From the NCBI GenBank assembly GCA_002497965.1, contig DAFR01000102.1:2194-13365 (forward strand): a stretch of 11,172 bases of DNA, written 5' to 3'. The notes below the pieces were generated by a model. The model searched no databases. It worked only from the letters and a program-made list of their open reading frames with translations, and was not told where the DNA came from. Positions 1 to 7,654 of the stretch are shown here, piece by piece. This stretch comes from Methanomicrobiaceae archaeon UBA436. GTDB taxonomy: Archaea > Halobacteriota > Methanomicrobia > Methanomicrobiales > Methanoculleaceae. Each line of letters opens with the position of its first letter. Position 1 is the first letter of the stretch. The position numbers and the translations under genes were made by a program.

Positions 1-1311
1 ATCGATCTGGACGGTCGGGTTCTCGATCGGCCTGCCCTGTGCATCGATCGCCGCAAGGTCCACCTTCGCGATCCAGTAATGGCTCCGCTCAGAGAGGATA
101 TCGATCAGCATCGGCACCCCCGAATTTGCGACGATCTTCTTCACCCAGGGTTCATACTGCTCAAAGAAGTCCCGGGTACACCTGAAGACCCCGACAAGGG
201 GCGTCTCGAGGTCGCGGCCGCTCTTCCAGCCCATCGCCAGTTGCTCCTCGAACGCCGCAAGCGCATCATCCATGTCCAGGCAGAGTGTGTGCATATCAGG
301 CATCGTGAAGGCGCGGAGACGTTTTAGCCCGATAACCTCGCCCTTCTGCTCGTGGCGGAACGAGTATGTCGAGAGCTCGTAGAGTTTCATTGGCAGGGTG
401 TTTGGCGAGATGTGCATGCTGTTCATGATGGAGAACATACCGAAACACGCCGCAAACCGCAGCATCATATCACGGTTGCCGCTCTTGAACCTGTACTGCC
501 GCTCCCCGAACCTGGCGGCGTGCTCCGCAATAGCCTTATCCGCGAGGTCATACATCACCGGGGTCTCCACCGGCATCGCACCGTAATCGAGCACCTGCGA
601 GAGGACATAATCGGCAAGAAGGTCGCGGATCAACTTGCCCCGGGGCATCCAGCGGAGGTGGCCGACGTCCGAGCGCTGTTCATAATCCACAAGTTCCTTC
701 GCCCGCATCAGATCAACGTGGGCCGGCTCGACCCCTTCCTGCCCAGCGTAACCGATCTCCTTCTGGACAAGGCAGGCAAACGGCGTATTTCCAGCCGCGT
801 AGTCAGCGGCGTCCCGGCGCTCGCCCTCGGGTGTGATGACGAAGAACTCATGCTCGATCTCCTTCTTTGCGGCGGCCGCAACCCCTCCCCCCGGGACGAT
901 CGTCCTTGAGAGCTCGGACAGCGGATGACCCTTACAGGAGAGAGAGAACGCCTTATACCAGCCAAAAGGCGCCCTTCTCACAACAAAACCGTCCTCCTGC
1001 TCCCGGAGCGCCTCCTCAATATTCCGGAGAGCGCTAACCGCCACCTCCGGTGACGCCAGGTTGGAAGAGAGGTGTGCGTAGGGGTAGATCATTATATTGG
1101 TCGTGCCGAGTTGCCTGGCTGTGTTGACGATCTCCTCGACCGCCTGCCGGACGGCATCATCGATATTCTCCTCGTCGAGAGACTCTACCGCGCAGAAGAC
1201 AGCAAGCGCCTCATCGAGTCCGTCCTTCAGGACGGCATCCTCTTCGGCGGCCTTCGTCTTCTTCCGTGCCTCATACTCGATATGATCAGAGTGAATCAGA
1301 AGAAGTCGCAT
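1..1311 (-). CDS. thrS: Threonyl-tRNA synthetase, archaeal type (C-terminus cut by window edge)
   Basis: Cytoplasmic class II synthetase that charges tRNA(Thr) with threonine. The ATG at 1309-1311 opens a frame that stays open to base 1, giving 437 visible residues; the end of the catalytic domain and the anticodon-binding domain lie outside the window. Residues 1-143 or so match the archaeal N-terminal editing domain, a D-aminoacyl-tRNA deacylase fold that clears mischarged Ser-tRNA(Thr): it starts [10 protein letters not shown], with YPYAHLSS at 76-83 and FGWYKAF at 116-122, whose lysine K120 matches the catalytic region known from Pyrococcus. The catalytic core shows a motif 1-like stretch at 231-254, a likely zinc-ligand cysteine C289 in RFAACFG, class II motif 2 from R319 ([17 protein letters not shown]) and the second zinc-type ligand H341 in MPDMH. 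The gene has its own TATA box and a GGGGAT-like ribosome site about 6 nt before the ATG, so it is probably transcribed apart from dcd. Identification is firm. Confidence 0.96.
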   Translation of the reverse strand, partial: MRLLLIHSDHIEYEARKKTKAAEEDAVLKDGLDEALAVFCAVESLDEENIDDAVRQAVEEIVNTARQLGTTNIMIYPYAHLSSNLASPEVAVSALRNIEEALREQEDGFVVRRAPFGWYKAFSLSCKGHPLSELSRTIVPGGGVAAAAKKEIEHEFFVITPEGERRDAADYAAGNTPFACLVQKEIGYAGQEGVEPAHVDLMRAKELVDYEQRSDVGHLRWMPRGKLIRDLLADYVLSQVLDYGAMPVETPVMYDLADKAIAEHAARFGERQYRFKSGNRDMMLRFAACFGMFSIMNSMHISPNTLPMKLYELSTYSFRHEQKGEVIGLKRLRAFTMPDMHTLCLDMDDALAAFEEQLAMGWKSGRDLETPLVGVFRCTRDFFEQYEPWVKKIVANSGVPMLIDILSERSHYWIAKVDLAAIDAQGRPIENPTVQID

Positions 1312-1350
1312 TGGTATCCCCAGTTGAATCGTTCAATGTCTGTTTTCCTG

Positions 1351-1358
1351 CTATATAG
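1351..1358 (-). promoter_or_regulatory. TATA box of thrS
   Basis: The sequence CTATATAG (its own reverse complement) lies 40-47 bp upstream of the thrS ATG in a GC-rich neighbourhood. Archaeal TATA boxes sit about 25 bp before the transcription start, which would place the start near 1327 and leave a leader of roughly 16 nt. That is just enough to hold the GGGGAT ribosome site at 1316-1321. Position and match are good; activity is inferred. Confidence 0.72.
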
Positions 1359-1439
1359 TGCATAACGCTCTCTGACGGTGCCGCACCAACGAGAGCGACC
1401 CGACCTCGCGGCGGCGGGGGCGTTTTTGCCGTGTCGTCA

Positions 1440-1455
1440 GCACCTCATCAGGTGC
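1440..1455 (-). repeat. Hairpin overlapping the dcd stop codon
   Basis: GCACCT and AGGTGC form a perfect 6-bp inverted repeat around a 4-nt loop, with the dcd TGA (1448-1450) inside it. In the minus-strand transcript this would be a tight hairpin at the end of dcd. A second inverted repeat competes with it: GGTGCGGC at 1451-1458 is complementary to GCCGCACC at 1380-1387. No U-run follows on the transcribed strand (the T5 at 1423-1427 is on the plus strand), so this is not a classic terminator; it could protect or process the operon 3' end. Confidence 0.4.
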
Positions 1456-2005
1456 GGCGCGCGTTCTCATGGTAGCGGGAGAGCGTCGCCTGCCGCTGGT
1501 TCATATACTTTGCATCCTTCTTCATGTAGTAGGGGCGCGCGGCACGGTCGGTGTGGTAGAAGACCAGCTGCCCGATCGCCATCCCGGCGTAGACCCTGAC
1601 CGGTCTGGAGTTCACGTTGCACATCTCAAGCGTGATCGTCCCCCGGAACCCCGCATCGATCCAGCCTCCAGTCTGGTGGAGTTCGACCCCCAGGCGTGCG
1701 ATGCTGCTCTTTCCCTCGATGCTTGCCACGATATCGTCGGGAAGGTCGATCGACTCCAGCGTCTCGCCAAGCAGGAACTGGCCCGGCGCAAGTACAATAG
1801 AGTCGGCCACGGTCTCCTCAGTCCCCGCGAAGATGGTCTCCTTCTCAAAAGGATCGATCACCATATCCCCCGGAACGTACCAGACAAAGTGCGACCCAAG
1901 CCTGATATCCAGCGAGTTTGGCTGGATCAGGTCGGGATCATATGGTTCAACCTTTATATGCCCCCGCCTGATCCGGTCCTCTATCTGCCAGTCGACAAGA
2001 ATCAT
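1448..2005 (-). CDS. dcd: dCTP deaminase, possibly dUMP-forming (bifunctional)
   Basis: Deaminates dCTP to dUTP, or in bifunctional members converts it directly to dUMP, feeding thymidylate synthesis. The 185-residue product has the trimeric dUTPase/Dcd fold signatures: PNSLDIRLG at 29-37, GKSSIARLG at 98-106 (S100, S101 and R104 in the phosphate and nucleotide site), [18 protein letters not shown] at 110-127 with the catalytic glutamate E127, [10 protein letters not shown] at 140-149, and a C-terminal [13 protein letters not shown] tail expected to close over the active site. Where E. coli Dcd has a histidine in its VTAHRID segment, this protein has G114 (QTGGWID), as in the bifunctional enzymes of Methanocaldococcus and Mycobacterium (TAG), so dUTPase activity is plausible. 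The ATG is preceded by GTGAT (spacer 3 nt) and GGAGAG; the gene follows the methyltransferase by 22 bp and ends the operon. Confidence 0.95.
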   Translation of the reverse strand: MILVDWQIEDRIRRGHIKVEPYDPDLIQPNSLDIRLGSHFVWYVPGDMVIDPFEKETIFAGTEETVADSIVLAPGQFLLGETLESIDLPDDIVASIEGKSSIARLGVELHQTGGWIDAGFRGTITLEMCNVNSRPVRVYAGMAIGQLVFYHTDRAARPYYMKKDAKYMNQRQATLSRYHENARRT

Positions 2006-2027
2006 TCTATCACATCTCTCCTGCAGA

Positions 2028-2726
2028 CTATTCCTTGTTTTCGAGATGCCACTCCGCCCGCCGCATCAACCCGTGCAGCGTGCTCACCTCACGGGTCGTC
2101 AGTTTAGTCCGGCCAAGCACACGGCGGATGAGTGTCAGCGTGTTCTCCCGCTTGAAATCCGGATGTTCGATCCGGTCGAGAAACGCGTCTATGTGACGGT
2201 AGAGCGACTCCATCTCGACTGGCCCGGCCAGCAGATACGTCCCGCGCGGCAGGCCGGCAAGTTCGTAGCAGAGGATACCAACAGCGTGGGAGAGGTTAAG
2301 GATGGGGTAGACCTCCGATGTGGGGATGGTGCAGATCAGGTTGGCGCGCTCGAGTTCGGCGTTCGAGAGCCCCCAGTTCTCCCTCCCAAAGAGGATCGCG
2401 ACCGATCCATCGATATCGGCGATGACCTCTCTGACCTCTGCCGGCGTGTAGTAGGGCATCCGCATCGGGGTGCAGACGGATTTGCTCACCTCACCGGTTG
2501 TCGCAACAACAAAGTCGAACTCCCGGTAGACATCGTCGAGCGTCATCCGCCTGGCGGAATCAAGGACGTCGCGAGCGTGAGATGCGCGCATGAAGGCCTC
2601 GTCGCCAAGCGCGCAGGGGTTGACCAGCACCAGACGGTCGAACCCGAAGTTCTTCATCACCCTTGCGGTAAACCCGACGTTTCCCTCATAGAGGGGTTCG
2701 ACCAGGACGATAGAGATCTCTGGCAT
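2028..2726 (-). CDS. trmJ: TrmJ-type tRNA 2'-O-methyltransferase (SPOUT, TrmH family group 1)
   Basis: Predicted SAM-dependent methyltransferase acting on ribose 2'-OH; bacterial and Sulfolobus TrmJ methylate nucleotide 32 of the tRNA anticodon loop. The 232-residue protein shows all three SPOUT motifs: motif 1 [13 protein letters not shown] at 10-22 (N16 and R22), motif 2 FGRENWGL at 113-120, and motif 3 [14 protein letters not shown] at 138-151 forming the knotted SAM site (N144). Residues 175-232 are a helical tail with [18 protein letters not shown] (202-219), typical of TrmJ rather than TrmL or TrmH. It starts 9 bp after GGGP synthase stops. A GGGAG ribosome site lies only one base before the ATG, unusually tight, but no other start preserves motif 1, so reinitiation after the upstream stop is likely. 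The family is certain; the exact tRNA position is inferred. Confidence 0.9.
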   Translation of the reverse strand: MPEISIVLVEPLYEGNVGFTARVMKNFGFDRLVLVNPCALGDEAFMRASHARDVLDSARRMTLDDVYREFDFVVATTGEVSKSVCTPMRMPYYTPAEVREVIADIDGSVAILFGRENWGLSNAELERANLICTIPTSEVYPILNLSHAVGILCYELAGLPRGTYLLAGPVEMESLYRHIDAFLDRIEHPDFKRENTLTLIRRVLGRTKLTTREVSTLHGLMRRAEWHLENKE

Positions 2727-2735
2727 ACTCCCTTT

Positions 2736-3431
2736 TCAGTGCACCGCCCGGACGGTCGCCCGGAGCACCTCGATCCCTTCCTCGTAGACCGCGTTTCCTA
2801 CAACGATCGTGTCGGCATACCGGCCCATCTCAGCAGCCTGTTCGGCCGAACGTATTCCCCCACCGTAGTAGAGGAGGGCATCCTTGATCGCACCGGCCGC
2901 CGCCCGCACGATCTGCGGATCCCCGTATCTCCCGCTGTACTCGATGTAGACGATCGGGAACCTGAAGTAACGGTCAGCTACCTGTGCAAACGCCGCCACC
3001 TCCATCGCAGAGAGGTTGCAGTCTGCTCCCGTCACCCGGCCGACCGCCGAGTCGGGGTTGAGGACTATGTAGGCCTCGGGCACAACCATATCCCAATTTA
3101 TGCCATCGCCGTTGTTGAGGAGCCAGGTGTAGTGCTTTCCGACGATCCAGCGGACGTCGTTTGTGTTCAGCACGCTCGGCACAAAGAGATGGTCGATCCC
3201 ACCATCGAATATGGCGCAATCGGGGCTCGCCGGCTCGACCACCACCGGCAGCCCGTAGGGGGAGACCTGGTCCAGGAGTTCAAGGAGGTTATCCCGTGTC
3301 ACGTTCTGCGTGCCCGAGAGCATCAGGGCATCGGTGCCGCTTGTTGCGATCTCCTCGATGGCTCCACCCGTGAGGCGCTTATCGGGATCCAGTTTTGTCA
3401 CGTGGGTCCACGTCTTCCAGTTGGCGTGCAT
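2736..3431 (-). CDS. Geranylgeranylglyceryl phosphate synthase
   Basis: Joins geranylgeranyl diphosphate to sn-glycerol-1-phosphate, the first committed step of archaeal ether-lipid synthesis. The 231-residue TIM-barrel protein (PcrB/GGGPS family) carries the family landmarks: HVTKLDPDK at 10-18 near the phosphate-binding start, the SG pair at 39-40, YIEYSGRYG at 162-170 (signature YxExSGxxG), YYGGGI at 188-193 and VVGNAVYE at 210-217, the last two forming the standard phosphate-binding loops. Length is normal. The ATG at 3429-3431 follows a GTGAT ribosome site (spacer 5 nt) that overlaps the topA stop codon, so translation is probably coupled to topA. No membrane segment is seen; the enzyme is expected to be soluble or peripherally membrane bound. 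It is functionally the odd one in an otherwise nucleic-acid-centred operon. Confidence 0.96.
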   Translation of the reverse strand: MHANWKTWTHVTKLDPDKRLTGGAIEEIATSGTDALMLSGTQNVTRDNLLELLDQVSPYGLPVVVEPASPDCAIFDGGIDHLFVPSVLNTNDVRWIVGKHYTWLLNNGDGINWDMVVPEAYIVLNPDSAVGRVTGADCNLSAMEVAAFAQVADRYFRFPIVYIEYSGRYGDPQIVRAAAGAIKDALLYYGGGIRSAEQAAEMGRYADTIVVGNAVYEEGIEVLRATVRAVH

Positions 3432-3437
3432 TGTCTA

Positions 3438-6233
3438 TCACTTCAGGTGGTCGATGTAGTCATGGATCCTGGCCTTCGGGATGCCGGTGATGGAGGAGAC
3501 CATCTCCGGGTCAGCCTCCAGGAGTGTTTTGGCATCGTATACCCCTGCAAGGTATAGTCTCTGAAGGGTCGCCTCGCCCAGCCCCGGGACCCCCAGGAGT
3601 TCTTTTCGTCCGCGTTCGATCACCTGTCTGGTTATCTTTGGCGGGGTGGGGCGGCCGAGATACCTGCATACCAGGTCCACATGTTTATGTACGGTTTCCG
3701 GGTTAATGCCGGTTTTGCCTGCTAGGTAGGGGATGGGAAGGTAACATAGGTCATCGGGACTGCTGATGCCGGCCTCAAGGTACTTCTTCAGGCTGACAGC
3801 AGGAACCCCTGCCTCCCTCAAGGCGCGTTCGCTGGAGAGCCGGCGCGCTTCATCGAGCAACTCGTTTGCAGCCGTCTCGGGGATTCCCGCTCTCTTAAGT
3901 GTTGCAACCTCGGCCTGAGAGAGAGCGTGGATATCACCGATCCCTTCTTCAAGCAGGTTCTTGAAGATCCTCACGTAGCTCCGCCCTTTCTTCGGGGGGA
4001 CTATCTTCCGGACGAATTTCCGCAGTTCCGACCTTCTGCGAAGAATCTCAAGCGCATCTTCAGCCTCCCCTGCAAGCCCTCTCGCCTCCTCGATATCGAC
4101 ACCCAGGACCTCTGCGAGCTCTTCTGGTGGCATGCCTGCAATATCGGATACAGTGTATATGTGCTGTTCGTGCAGACGCTGCAGCAGGTCATCGGTCATC
4201 GAGGGCATGAGGAAAAGCGCCTCAATGTTGGAGGATATATGGCTGCATAGCGGGCAACCGAGGTCCCAGGGGCGGGCGCCTTTCTTGATCAGGCGGATGT
4301 GAGCGAGGTTGTGCTTCTCACAGGTCTCATCCGTCCTGATGGCCCTGCCCCAGGCTGTGCCGGGCAAACTGATGTTGAACCGGCACTCCGGGTAGCCGGT
4401 GCATCCGATGAACTGGGAAGCCCCGCTATGCCGGATCCGGAGATCGCGGCCGCAGACGGGGCAGGGGCCGACGGTACGCTCCTCAGCGGTCTGCTCCATG
4501 ATCTCGTTTCCGATCTCCGACTCGTGCGCCTCAAGATTGTCAAAGACCTGGTGCAGCATCTGGCGCGACTCGGTGATGACATTGTCGCGGGAGCGCCGGC
4601 TCTGTTTTATGAGCTGCATGTGCTCCTCAAGCGTCCTGGTCATCTCCGGCTCAGTGATCGTCGCGGCGTGGTTGTCGAGCGCGTCTATGACCGCCCTGCC
4701 GACAAGCGTCGGCCGGAGAGGGTTCCCCTCCACATACCGCCTTGAGATCAGTTTCCCGATCACCTCGTGCCTGGTGCTCTTTGTACCGAGTCCGAGTTCC
4801 TCCATCACCTGGATGAGCCGGCTCTGAGAGTAGCGTGCGGGGGGTTGCGTCTCTTTCTCTTCGAGTTTCACGTCTATTATAGGCAGCCGTTCACCCGGCT
4901 TAACCTCAGGAAGGATGGTCTCCTTCGCTTCCGAGTATGGGTAGACCCGGCGCCATCCCGCATCTATGAGCCTGCCGCCCGTGGCGCGGTAGGTCTCACC
5001 AGATGCATCAAATGTATACCGGGTGGTTGCCCATTTCGCGTCCGGGGAGAGGGTTGCCAGGAACCGTCGCACAACCAGTTCGTAGACCTTCCACCGCTCC
5101 TCCCCGAGAACCTCACGGCTTGCTGCCGCGGTCGGGTGGATGGGGGGGTGGTCGGTGCTCTCCTTCTTGCCGCGTGTAGGGGTGGGACGCCGGTTCTGCT
5201 GCACCCAGGCGACGTCCTTATCAAAGACCCCTCCCTTCAGGGCCTCCAGGATACCGTTCAGGTTCAGCGACCCCGGGTAGACCGTGTTGTCCGTCCGGGG
5301 ATAGGAGATGTAACCGTTCATATAGAGGTCCTCAGCGATCCGCATCGCGTTTGCCGCCGAGAACCCGAGTCTGGCCGCCGCGACTATGAAGGTCGTGGTA
5401 TCGAACGGTGTCGGCGCACGGTCGACCTTCTGCCCCTCCTCCACGTCCGTGACAACAAGAGGCTCCTTTGTCCTCTCCTTCGCGGTGAATGCCGCGTCGC
5501 GGTCGGTGAACCGACCGGTGGTGTGTCGGGCCTCAAATGCTGTTCCGTCCTTCTCGGTCGTGAGCGAGAGCATCCAGTATGTCTGGGGCACAAAGTTCTC
5601 GATCTCGCGCTCCCGGTCGACGATCATGGCAAGCGTCGGGCTCTGGACGCGGCCGACGGAGAGGATATCCCTGCCGCCACGGCGTGCCGCAAGGCTGAGG
5701 AACCGGGTCAGCGCCGCCCCCCACATCAGGTCGACCGTCTGGCGGGCCTCGCCTGCGGCCGCCAGGTTAAAATCGAGTTCGACTGGGTTTTCAAAGGCCG
5801 CCCGTATCTCCGCCGGGGTTATCGCCGAGAACCTGGCGCGGTTGATCCTGACGTCGGGGTTCACCGCACGCACAAGTTCGTAGGCCTCTTTACCGATCAG
5901 TTCACCCTCGGTATCGTAATCGGTGGCGATGGTGACGAGATCGGCCTTTTTCGCCAGTTTCTGGATGAGGTTAACTATCTTCTTCTCGGTTGGTTTCTTG
6001 ACCATCCCGGCATCGATGAGACTTCGCGGTGTGTGGGTTGTGCTTCGCCAGTTTGCGTAGCCCGGTTCAAAGTCCACCTCAACCACATGCCCTTTGAGGC
6101 CCACAACCGTCCTGTTGTCGAACGAGTAGGTGAAGACACTTCCGTCTTTTGTTGTCTTTACCTTCTCGTTGCCTGCAAGGATCTGCGCGATCCGCTTGGC
6201 CGAGATGTTCTTCTCTGCGATTATAAGGTGCAC
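3438..6233 (-). CDS. topA: DNA topoisomerase I (type IA) with zinc fingers and a long helix-hairpin-helix tail
   Basis: Relaxes negatively supercoiled DNA by transient single-strand cleavage. Of 931 residues, 1-140 or so are the TOPRIM domain, with E7 (IIAEKN) and the acidic triad D105, D107, E109 in TDYDTEGE. The active-site tyrosine is Y311 in GYISYPRTDNT, followed by R313; HPPIHPT is at 362-368 and the GLGTKSTRHEVIGKLI segment at 481-496. A four-cysteine zinc finger uses C591, C594, C611 and C617; a second candidate metal site is C638, H641, C660 and C663. From about 676 to 931 come repeated helix-hairpin-helix-like units (for example 694-718, 766-790, 823-850 and 879-928 with GVPGLG at 881-886). 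This tail is an addition to the usual core and probably binds DNA. The start is GTG, not ATG, supported by a GAGGTG ribosome site 8 nt upstream; it begins 5 bp after gatB. No reverse-gyrase helicase is fused. Confidence 0.95.
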   Translation of the reverse strand: MHLIIAEKNISAKRIAQILAGNEKVKTTKDGSVFTYSFDNRTVVGLKGHVVEVDFEPGYANWRSTTHTPRSLIDAGMVKKPTEKKIVNLIQKLAKKADLVTIATDYDTEGELIGKEAYELVRAVNPDVRINRARFSAITPAEIRAAFENPVELDFNLAAAGEARQTVDLMWGAALTRFLSLAARRGGRDILSVGRVQSPTLAMIVDREREIENFVPQTYWMLSLTTEKDGTAFEARHTTGRFTDRDAAFTAKERTKEPLVVTDVEEGQKVDRAPTPFDTTTFIVAAARLGFSAANAMRIAEDLYMNGYISYPRTDNTVYPGSLNLNGILEALKGGVFDKDVAWVQQNRRPTPTRGKKESTDHPPIHPTAAASREVLGEERWKVYELVVRRFLATLSPDAKWATTRYTFDASGETYRATGGRLIDAGWRRVYPYSEAKETILPEVKPGERLPIIDVKLEEKETQPPARYSQSRLIQVMEELGLGTKSTRHEVIGKLISRRYVEGNPLRPTLVGRAVIDALDNHAATITEPEMTRTLEEHMQLIKQSRRSRDNVITESRQMLHQVFDNLEAHESEIGNEIMEQTAEERTVGPCPVCGRDLRIRHSGASQFIGCTGYPECRFNISLPGTAWGRAIRTDETCEKHNLAHIRLIKKGARPWDLGCPLCSHISSNIEALFLMPSMTDDLLQRLHEQHIYTVSDIAGMPPEELAEVLGVDIEEARGLAGEAEDALEILRRRSELRKFVRKIVPPKKGRSYVRIFKNLLEEGIGDIHALSQAEVATLKRAGIPETAANELLDEARRLSSERALREAGVPAVSLKKYLEAGISSPDDLCYLPIPYLAGKTGINPETVHKHVDLVCRYLGRPTPPKITRQVIERGRKELLGVPGLGEATLQRLYLAGVYDAKTLLEADPEMVSSITGIPKARIHDYIDHLK

Positions 6234-6238
6234 TCTGA

Positions 6239-7654
6239 TTACACCTCACCTTTATCGATGTATTCAGCCACCATGCGCCCGAGTTCCCGTGGGTCCGCCC
6301 GACCGCGGGTCTCTTTCATCACCTGTCCGACCAGGAAGTTCAGTGCGCCTTTCTTCCCCGCCCGGTAGTCGGCAACCGCCTGCGGGTTTGCGGCGACCAC
6401 ATCCCGGATGACCACTGCAAACTCGTTCCCCTCGCCCCTGACAAGTCCTTCGCGTTTGACTATCACGGCGGGAGGTTCACACGGCCTTCCAGCGGCGCAG
6501 GCATCAAGCATTTCACGCAGCACCTGGACTGCAACGGTATCGGTGATGGTTCCTGATCTGATGAGTGCCAGGAGTTCTATGAAGCGGTTGGCGGGAACGT
6601 CGGTGATCCGCATCCCGCGGTAGTTGAGTTCTCCAAGCAGCGTGTCGGCCACCCAGGTTGCTGCGAGGAAGGGATCGACGTAGGCGACCTCCTCGTAGAA
6701 ATCAGCAAGTCTGGGGTCGCCGGTCAACGTCCTCGCGTGGTTTAACGATATCCCGTACTCTGCCATGAACCTCTCTTTCCGGGCGGTGGGCAGTTCGGGC
6801 AGTTCGATCCCGGTGACCAGGTCGGCGACCCGGAACGGTCGGAGATCTGGTTCGGTGAAGTAGCGGTAGTCCTGCTCCTCCTCCTTGCTGCGGGCGGATG
6901 TGGTTATCCCCCGCGCTTCCATGAAGTGCCGGGTCTCTCGTCCAACCTTCTGGCCTCGCCGAAGGAGGTTCCTCTGCCGGGTCACCTCGAAGGTGAGGGC
7001 CTTCTCGACACCCTTGTAGGATGAGATGTTCTTGACCTCAACCCGCTCAGAGCCTTCAATCGAGATGTTTGCATCGACACGGAGTCCTCCCTCACGGTCG
7101 CCGTCGAAGACCTCGAGGTATTCCAGGATCGCCCGAAGCCTGTTGAGAAACCGGCGCGCCTCCTGAGGGGAGCGTAGATCGGGTTCCGTGACTATCTCAA
7201 GCAGCGGGATGCCGGAACGGTTGTAGTCGACGAGCGAGTAGCCAGACCCTCCAGCAACGTGGATGAGCCTTCCCGGATCCTCTTCGAGGTGTATACGGCT
7301 GATGCGGACGATCTTTTCATGACCCTCGTCGTCCTCGATCTCGACCGTCCCCGCGACCGCGAGCGGTTTGTCATACTGGGTGATCTGGTATCCCTTCGGG
7401 AGGTCGGGGTAGAAGTAGTTCTTCCGGGCAAACTCCGACTCTTCCAGCACCTCCATGCTGAGGGCTTTTGCCACCTTCAGGCCGTGTTCGACAGCTCGTA
7501 TGTTCAGTCTGGGGAGCGCACCAGGCAGACCGAGACAGATGGGGCAACAGTGGGTGTTGGGCTCGTCGTCCCGGTAGTCTGTCGAGCAACCGCAGAAGAG
7601 TTTTGTTGCGGTGGATAACTGGACATGAACCTCAAGCCCGATGATCGTCTTCAT
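6239..7654 (-). CDS. gatB: Asp/Glu-tRNA amidotransferase subunit B
   Basis: GatB binds misacylated Asp-tRNA(Asn) or Glu-tRNA(Gln), activates the side-chain carboxylate with ATP and accepts ammonia tunnelled from GatA. The 471-residue protein has normal length. The cradle domain starts IIGLEVHVQL (4-13), with a zinc-type cysteine cluster C21, C23, C36, C37 and C40 (CGC and CCPIC). It continues with YFYPDLPKGYQITQYDKPL (80-98), HLEEDPGRL (122-130), VDYNRSGIPLLEIVTEPD (142-159) and the EEQDYRYFTEPDLRP segment (259-273). Residues from about 340 on are the helical and YqeY-like tail that grips the tRNA, including ALNFLVGQVMKET (437-449). The start ATG overlaps the gatA stop codon as ATGA, with a G-rich ribosome site (GGGGG) about 8 nt upstream. 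In archaea that also carry GatDE, GatCAB usually serves Asn-tRNA; which substrate is used here cannot be read from this window. Confidence 0.97.
   Translation of the reverse strand: MKTIIGLEVHVQLSTATKLFCGCSTDYRDDEPNTHCCPICLGLPGALPRLNIRAVEHGLKVAKALSMEVLEESEFARKNYFYPDLPKGYQITQYDKPLAVAGTVEIEDDEGHEKIVRISRIHLEEDPGRLIHVAGGSGYSLVDYNRSGIPLLEIVTEPDLRSPQEARRFLNRLRAILEYLEVFDGDREGGLRVDANISIEGSERVEVKNISSYKGVEKALTFEVTRQRNLLRRGQKVGRETRHFMEARGITTSARSKEEEQDYRYFTEPDLRPFRVADLVTGIELPELPTARKERFMAEYGISLNHARTLTGDPRLADFYEEVAYVDPFLAATWVADTLLGELNYRGMRITDVPANRFIELLALIRSGTITDTVAVQVLREMLDACAAGRPCEPPAVIVKREGLVRGEGNEFAVVIRDVVAANPQAVADYRAGKKGALNFLVGQVMKETRGRADPRELGRMVAEYIDKGEV
6242..6247 (-). promoter_or_regulatory. Ribosome binding site of topA, inside the end of gatB
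   Basis: GAGGTG on the minus strand ends 8 nt before the GTG start codon of topA (6231-6233). It forms the last two codons of gatB (Glu-Val) just before the TAA. It decides for the GTG start, since there is no nearby ATG that keeps the N-terminal TOPRIM strand. Confidence 0.75.

Noticed and set aside
352..909. Plus-strand frame of 185 codons
   Set aside because: Antisense to thrS, whose motif 2 and editing domain are unmistakable in the opposite strand.
1421..1430. GGCGTTTTTGCC as a terminator after dcd
   Set aside because: The T-run is on the plus strand while dcd and thrS are transcribed from the minus strand, where it reads A5; the stem is only 3 bp.
1617..3557. Long plus-strand open frame of 646 codons
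   Set aside because: It runs antisense through dcd, trmJ, GGGP synthase and topA, all with clear family motifs. Its translation shows no recognisable domain; it is a by-product of high GC content.
4767..6368. Plus-strand open frame of 533 codons
   Set aside because: Antisense to the topA catalytic core and the end of gatB; composition rich in Arg, Gly and Val with no motif.
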